A DNA stretch of 64,000 nucleotides from Amycolatopsis bullii (GTDB lineage: Bacteria > Actinomycetota > Actinomycetes > Mycobacteriales > Pseudonocardiaceae), in the NCBI RefSeq assembly GCF_014654205.1, contig NZ_BNAW01000013.1, positions 1 to 64,000 on the forward strand. The letters run 5' to 3'. Below are positions 61,341-64,000 of this stretch, in pieces. The notes below the pieces were generated by a model, which was not told where the DNA came from, made no database searches, and worked only from the letters and a program-made list of their open reading frames with translations. Position numbers and translations under genes: made by a program. The stretch's first letter is position 1, and each line of letters opens with the position of its first letter.

Positions 61341-62039
61341 GTGATGGACGCGCTCCGCGACGCAGCGGTGAACAAACTCTGCGCCCGATTCCTCGAAGAC
61401 GAGGATTTCCGGGAAGCGGTGGTCCACCATGTCAGCGTTCTGAAGGGCGAGACGCAGCGCTACGGGGGCCGGCTGCCCCGGGTCCTGGGCAACGCGCGAG
61501 TAGACGAACTTCGGCGCGGCGCTACGGACGACTATCTGTCGCGATGGAATTTGCTGAGCACAATCGCGCGACTCGACGGCTACGTGGATTCAGTCAAGGA
61601 GGATTTGGACTACCTCGGGCCCCGTCTTCTCGGCAAGGAGGAGCAACTCTACGGCGAGTATGACCGGCTGAACGCCGAAGGCTCCTTCCGTGTAGGCATG
61701 TTCCTGCCGCTGGCCGCACTCGCGGTCGTTTTTAGCCTAAGATTGAGTCCTTGGTGGCTGGCCGGACTGGCCTTGCCGGTCACTCTGCTCTATCTCGGCT
61801 CGGGTTCATGGGCTGAGGCCGAAAAGAACCTGGCGGTCGCGCTGGCAGCGGAACGGGTCGACAGTCCAACGCTGGAACGGCTCCGGACGGCTCGCATCGA
61901 GTTCCTTCCGTACCACGAAGTGGTGCTAAACGTGCCTTGGTCGTACCACGTGTGGACTCGAGGGGCCGAGTACCTGACGGTGAAGCCAGAACGAATCGCC
62001 AAGGTTGCCCCGAGGTCGACCAGTTCAAAGTCAAGGTAA
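61341..62039 (+). CDS. uncharacterised protein with two membrane helices
   Basis: 232 aa from GTG 61341 (or ATG 61344). Helical N-terminal 110 residues (LARFLEDEDF-type, VDSVKEDLDYLGPRLLGKEEQLYGEYDRL), two membrane helices at about 118-155 (GMFLPLAALAVVFSL; WWLAGLALPVTLLYLGSG), then a 70-residue cytoplasmic end with NVPWSYHVWTRGAEYL. No family recognised. An open frame extends about 155 bases upstream without a start, so the N-terminus could be lost. Confidence 0.65.
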   Translation: MMDALRDAAVNKLCARFLEDEDFREAVVHHVSVLKGETQRYGGRLPRVLGNARVDELRRGATDDYLSRWNLLSTIARLDGYVDSVKEDLDYLGPRLLGKEEQLYGEYDRLNAEGSFRVGMFLPLAALAVVFSLRLSPWWLAGLALPVTLLYLGSGSWAEAEKNLAVALAAERVDSPTLERLRTARIEFLPYHEVVLNVPWSYHVWTRGAEYLTVKPERIAKVAPRSTSSKSR

Positions 62040-62093
62040 GTCAAGCGCCATGCTGCCTGTATGTCCAAGCGGTGACGGCAAATATGCTGATTG

Positions 62094-62507
62094 TCAAGGG
62101 AAGTCAGCCGTCACCTGGGAGAAGACCATGGCGCTGTTCGGCAGGAATCGATCCGACACTGAGAAAGATGCCGTTGCCCCCCCGCTGATCCCGCATAAGG
62201 AGCTGCCGCGGCCGGACGAGCCAGTCCCGTTCTTGAGGCCGGTGGCCGTCGAGGCATCCCCGGCTTTGTCTTCTTGTGTCGGAACACCGACGCCGGCGCC
62301 GAACCATGTGGCGTCGGCGTAGAAGAGTAGTGACGGCACGGCGAACGGCTGGTCGAGGTGGTAGGTGAAGACCTGGCCGAGCAGGAGATTGTTGTTGTCG
62401 TCGGTGATCTTGGCGAAGATGTGCCAGTAGTCGAGCAGCACGTGCATCTTCGGCGCACGCAACGCGGCCACAAGCGCCAGCGCGCCGGAACGGCGGCGAA
62501 GACCCAC
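62094..62507 (-). CDS. uncharacterised, probably truncated protein
   Basis: 137 aa. The central part VLLDYWHIFAKITDDNNNLL, GQVFTYHLDQPFAVPSLLFYADATWFG has strongly host-like codon use (C/G third positions) and looks coding. The C-terminal 50 residues read through low-GC DNA shared with the opposite-strand ORF and are probably not native, so the gene seems cut at about 62.28-62.32 kb. No family recognised. Confidence 0.4.
   Translation of the reverse strand: MGLRRRSGALALVAALRAPKMHVLLDYWHIFAKITDDNNNLLLGQVFTYHLDQPFAVPSLLFYADATWFGAGVGVPTQEDKAGDASTATGLKNGTGSSGRGSSLCGISGGATASFSVSDRFLPNSAMVFSQVTADFP
62128..62322 (+). CDS. uncharacterised small ORF, probably 3' truncated
   Basis: ATG 62128, 64 aa: MALFGRNRSDTEKDAV, LIPHKELPRPDEPVPFL. 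Ordered, acidic/Pro-rich start, but its last third lies on the non-coding strand of the minus-strand gene. Two gene fragments seem joined near 62.27 kb. Low confidence. Confidence 0.3.
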   Translation: MALFGRNRSDTEKDAVAPPLIPHKELPRPDEPVPFLRPVAVEASPALSSCVGTPTPAPNHVASA

Positions 62508-62902
62508 AGCGCGCGACGCCGAGCCGAGGCGCGGAAGGGCGCGGGCCTTCGTGGTCGTGCCCGGGATCGGGTGCGGTGACGTCCGGGGCGTCGAGCGCGA
62601 TTTGAGGCATGGGTCTCGTGCCGAAAGGCTGCATGAGGTCCGGCGACGGCGGACCGGCAGTGATCGTAGCCGGTGAGCCCTCGTCGGCAGAGGGCGGTGA
62701 CCAGGGCTAATACCGGATCAGTCACCGGCCGGCAACTGTGTGCTTCATCTCACTCGGCGGTGTAACGACGGTGTGAGGTTCCGCCGATGCAGGGTGCGGG
62801 CGAGGGACGAGAATTCCCGAACCTGGGGCGACCCGGGCACGACGTGCGCGGAGTGCCCGGCAGTATCCCGCGGCGGCAGTCGTGCTCCGCGGGCCATTGG
62901 GG

Positions 62903-64000
62903 GTGGCCGTGGCGGATGCCGGGTCGCCGGGGGAGGAACTGGCCGTGCTGCGGTTGTCGCGTCCTGTCCATCTGGTCCGCTGGGTCAGAGCGATCGTGCT
63001 CGCCCTGACGATGACGCTGCTCGTCGGCAGTGCCGAAGCCGTCGCGACTCCGCCGGCCGGGCCGAAGCCGATCGATCCGCGCGACGTCGGGCTGCTGTCG
63101 TCGGCCGCGCCGGCTCCCGTCGTGCCGCAGGCGCCGTCGAAGGCGGATTTCGCCGCGTCGAGCCGGTTGGACGGCGGCGCGGGAACGCACTTCGATCCAC
63201 AACGGTCGACGCCGGTGTCGCGGTCGATGTTCGTCACCGAATACGCCAACCCCGACGGCACGCATTCGGTGCGGCAGTCGAACCAGCCGCTGAACGTCCA
63301 GGACGAGAAGGGCCAGTGGCAGCCGGTCCAGACCACCCTGGCCACCGACCCGGCGACCAAGCGCGCCGACGCCGACAACCACCCGCTGAGCCCGTCGCTG
63401 GCCACCAAGGCCGACGACGGCGCGGTGCTGCAGGTCGAATCCGGCGGCCACACCGCCGGCCTGGCCCTCGACCAGGCCGCTCCGGCGACCGCCGCGGTGA
63501 AGGGTGATTCGGTCACCTACCCGGAGGTCGCGGCCGGGACGGACCTGGACTACGAGGTCACGCCGGGCGCGGTGAAGGAGACGATCAAGCTCAAGCGCCC
63601 GCCGGCCGACGGCCGCTCGTCGTGGAAGTTCAAGCTCACCACCGGTGACCTGACGCCGAAGCTGGAGAAGAACGGCTCCGTCACCCTGGCCGACAAAGCG
63701 GGCGCGGCGAAGATCGTGCTGCCGCCGATCGAGACCTGGGACTCCGCGGGCCACGGCGACACCGCCCCGGCGATGACCGGCGGTGTCTACACCCTCGACA
63801 AGGCCGGCGCGGACTGGTGGCTGACCGTCGCGGTCGACCCGAACTGGTTGCGCGACCCCAAGCGCGTGTACCCGGTGTTCGTCGATCCGACCTTCACCTA
63901 CGGCGTCACCGAGTCGCACTCCTACCGTTCCGACGGCACCGTCTGCGACGCCTGCGGTCTGCGGATCGGCAACAGCCAGGCCAACGGCGACACCTACAAC
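62903..64000 (+). CDS. N-terminus of a large secreted RHS/WapA-type protein (runs off window)
   Basis: Open from GTG 62903 to the window edge, 366 codons. A signal/membrane region (AIVLALTMTLLVGSAEAVA, about 34-52) precedes a Pro-rich stretch and repeated beta-rich segments typical of the start of DNRLRE/RHS wall-associated proteins: SVRQSNQPLNVQDEKGQWQPV, YPEVAAGTDLDYEVTPGAVKETIKL, KRVYPVFVDPTFTYG. Such proteins are usually several thousand residues with a variable C-terminal toxin and a following immunity gene, which would lie beyond the window. Confidence 0.75.
   Translation, partial: MAVADAGSPGEELAVLRLSRPVHLVRWVRAIVLALTMTLLVGSAEAVATPPAGPKPIDPRDVGLLSSAAPAPVVPQAPSKADFAASSRLDGGAGTHFDPQRSTPVSRSMFVTEYANPDGTHSVRQSNQPLNVQDEKGQWQPVQTTLATDPATKRADADNHPLSPSLATKADDGAVLQVESGGHTAGLALDQAAPATAAVKGDSVTYPEVAAGTDLDYEVTPGAVKETIKLKRPPADGRSSWKFKLTTGDLTPKLEKNGSVTLADKAGAAKIVLPPIETWDSAGHGDTAPAMTGGVYTLDKAGADWWLTVAVDPNWLRDPKRVYPVFVDPTFTYGVTESHSYRSDGTVCDACGLRIGNSQANGDTYN

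Overview
The window is very GC-rich, strongly GC3-biased actinobacterial chromosome. It most resembles a Pseudonocardiaceae member such as Amycolatopsis. This rests on the mix of LysR-controlled class A beta-lactamase, LLM and DUF574 proteins, MEDS proteins, ESX/YbaB-type small genes and many leaderless genes; no taxonomic search was possible. It is densely packed accessory-type sequence with few housekeeping genes.

Layout. 1-8.7 kb: end of a secreted S1 protease, then small detoxification-type enzymes (DHFR-fold reductase, NAD(P)-binding protein, SnoaL-like, VOC, DoxX) with TetR regulators, including a TetR / TetX-like flavin monooxygenase / hydrolase cassette, and a PucR regulator. 9-12.5 kb: a class A beta-lactamase divergent from a LysR regulator and a second penicillin-recognising-type protein, the arrangement known as blaL-blaA-blaB in Streptomyces cacaoi. 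14.2-18.4 kb: the complete selenocysteine machinery selD / tRNA-Sec / selA / selB, in which the last base of the tRNA CCA is the first base of the selA start codon. 18.4-26.2 kb: SDR, dehalogenase-like hydrolase, CsbD, cation/proton antiporter, ClpX-type zinc-finger protein, P450, membrane-anchored DJ-1 protein. 26.2-32.1 kb: a NarL-type two-component system divergent from a two-gene cassette of a fused GT4-GT2 glycosyltransferase and a HemN-like radical SAM enzyme. This cassette is the best candidate for an undescribed pathway. 32-43.8 kb: secreted enzymes (GH25, SGNH, PhoD), small secreted proteins, a CBM2 membrane protein, relics of a lectin and a subtilase, a coupled MEDS-STAS / MEDS-ATPase pair and an LLM oxidoreductase.

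43.9-45.9 kb: four minus-strand genes resembling type VII secretion accessory genes. 46-50.8 kb: decayed DNA, a CcdA/TlpA thiol-redox pair, and MarR and HxlR regulators. 50.8-53 kb: an OmpR-type two-component system with a small lipoprotein. 53.9-59.5 kb: a Tat-exported GH2 beta-galactosidase with a LamG insertion, then a CBS protein with an ArsB/NhaD-type permease.

At 60.04-60.09 kb lies the 3' half of a tRNA-Pro gene with its rho-independent terminator still attached, the signature of an integrative-element attachment site. To its right, AT-richer DNA carries a WhiB-like protein, a frameshifted small gene, a membrane protein and mosaic fragments, followed by the start of a large secreted RHS/WapA-type protein that runs off the window.

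Gene control is unusually readable. At least eleven genes have a TANNNT-like -10 box six or seven bases before the start codon, so their mRNAs are probably leaderless. Several regulator promoters carry obvious dyads. Overlapping stop/start codons mark translational coupling in most operons, and convergent genes often overlap by a few bases.
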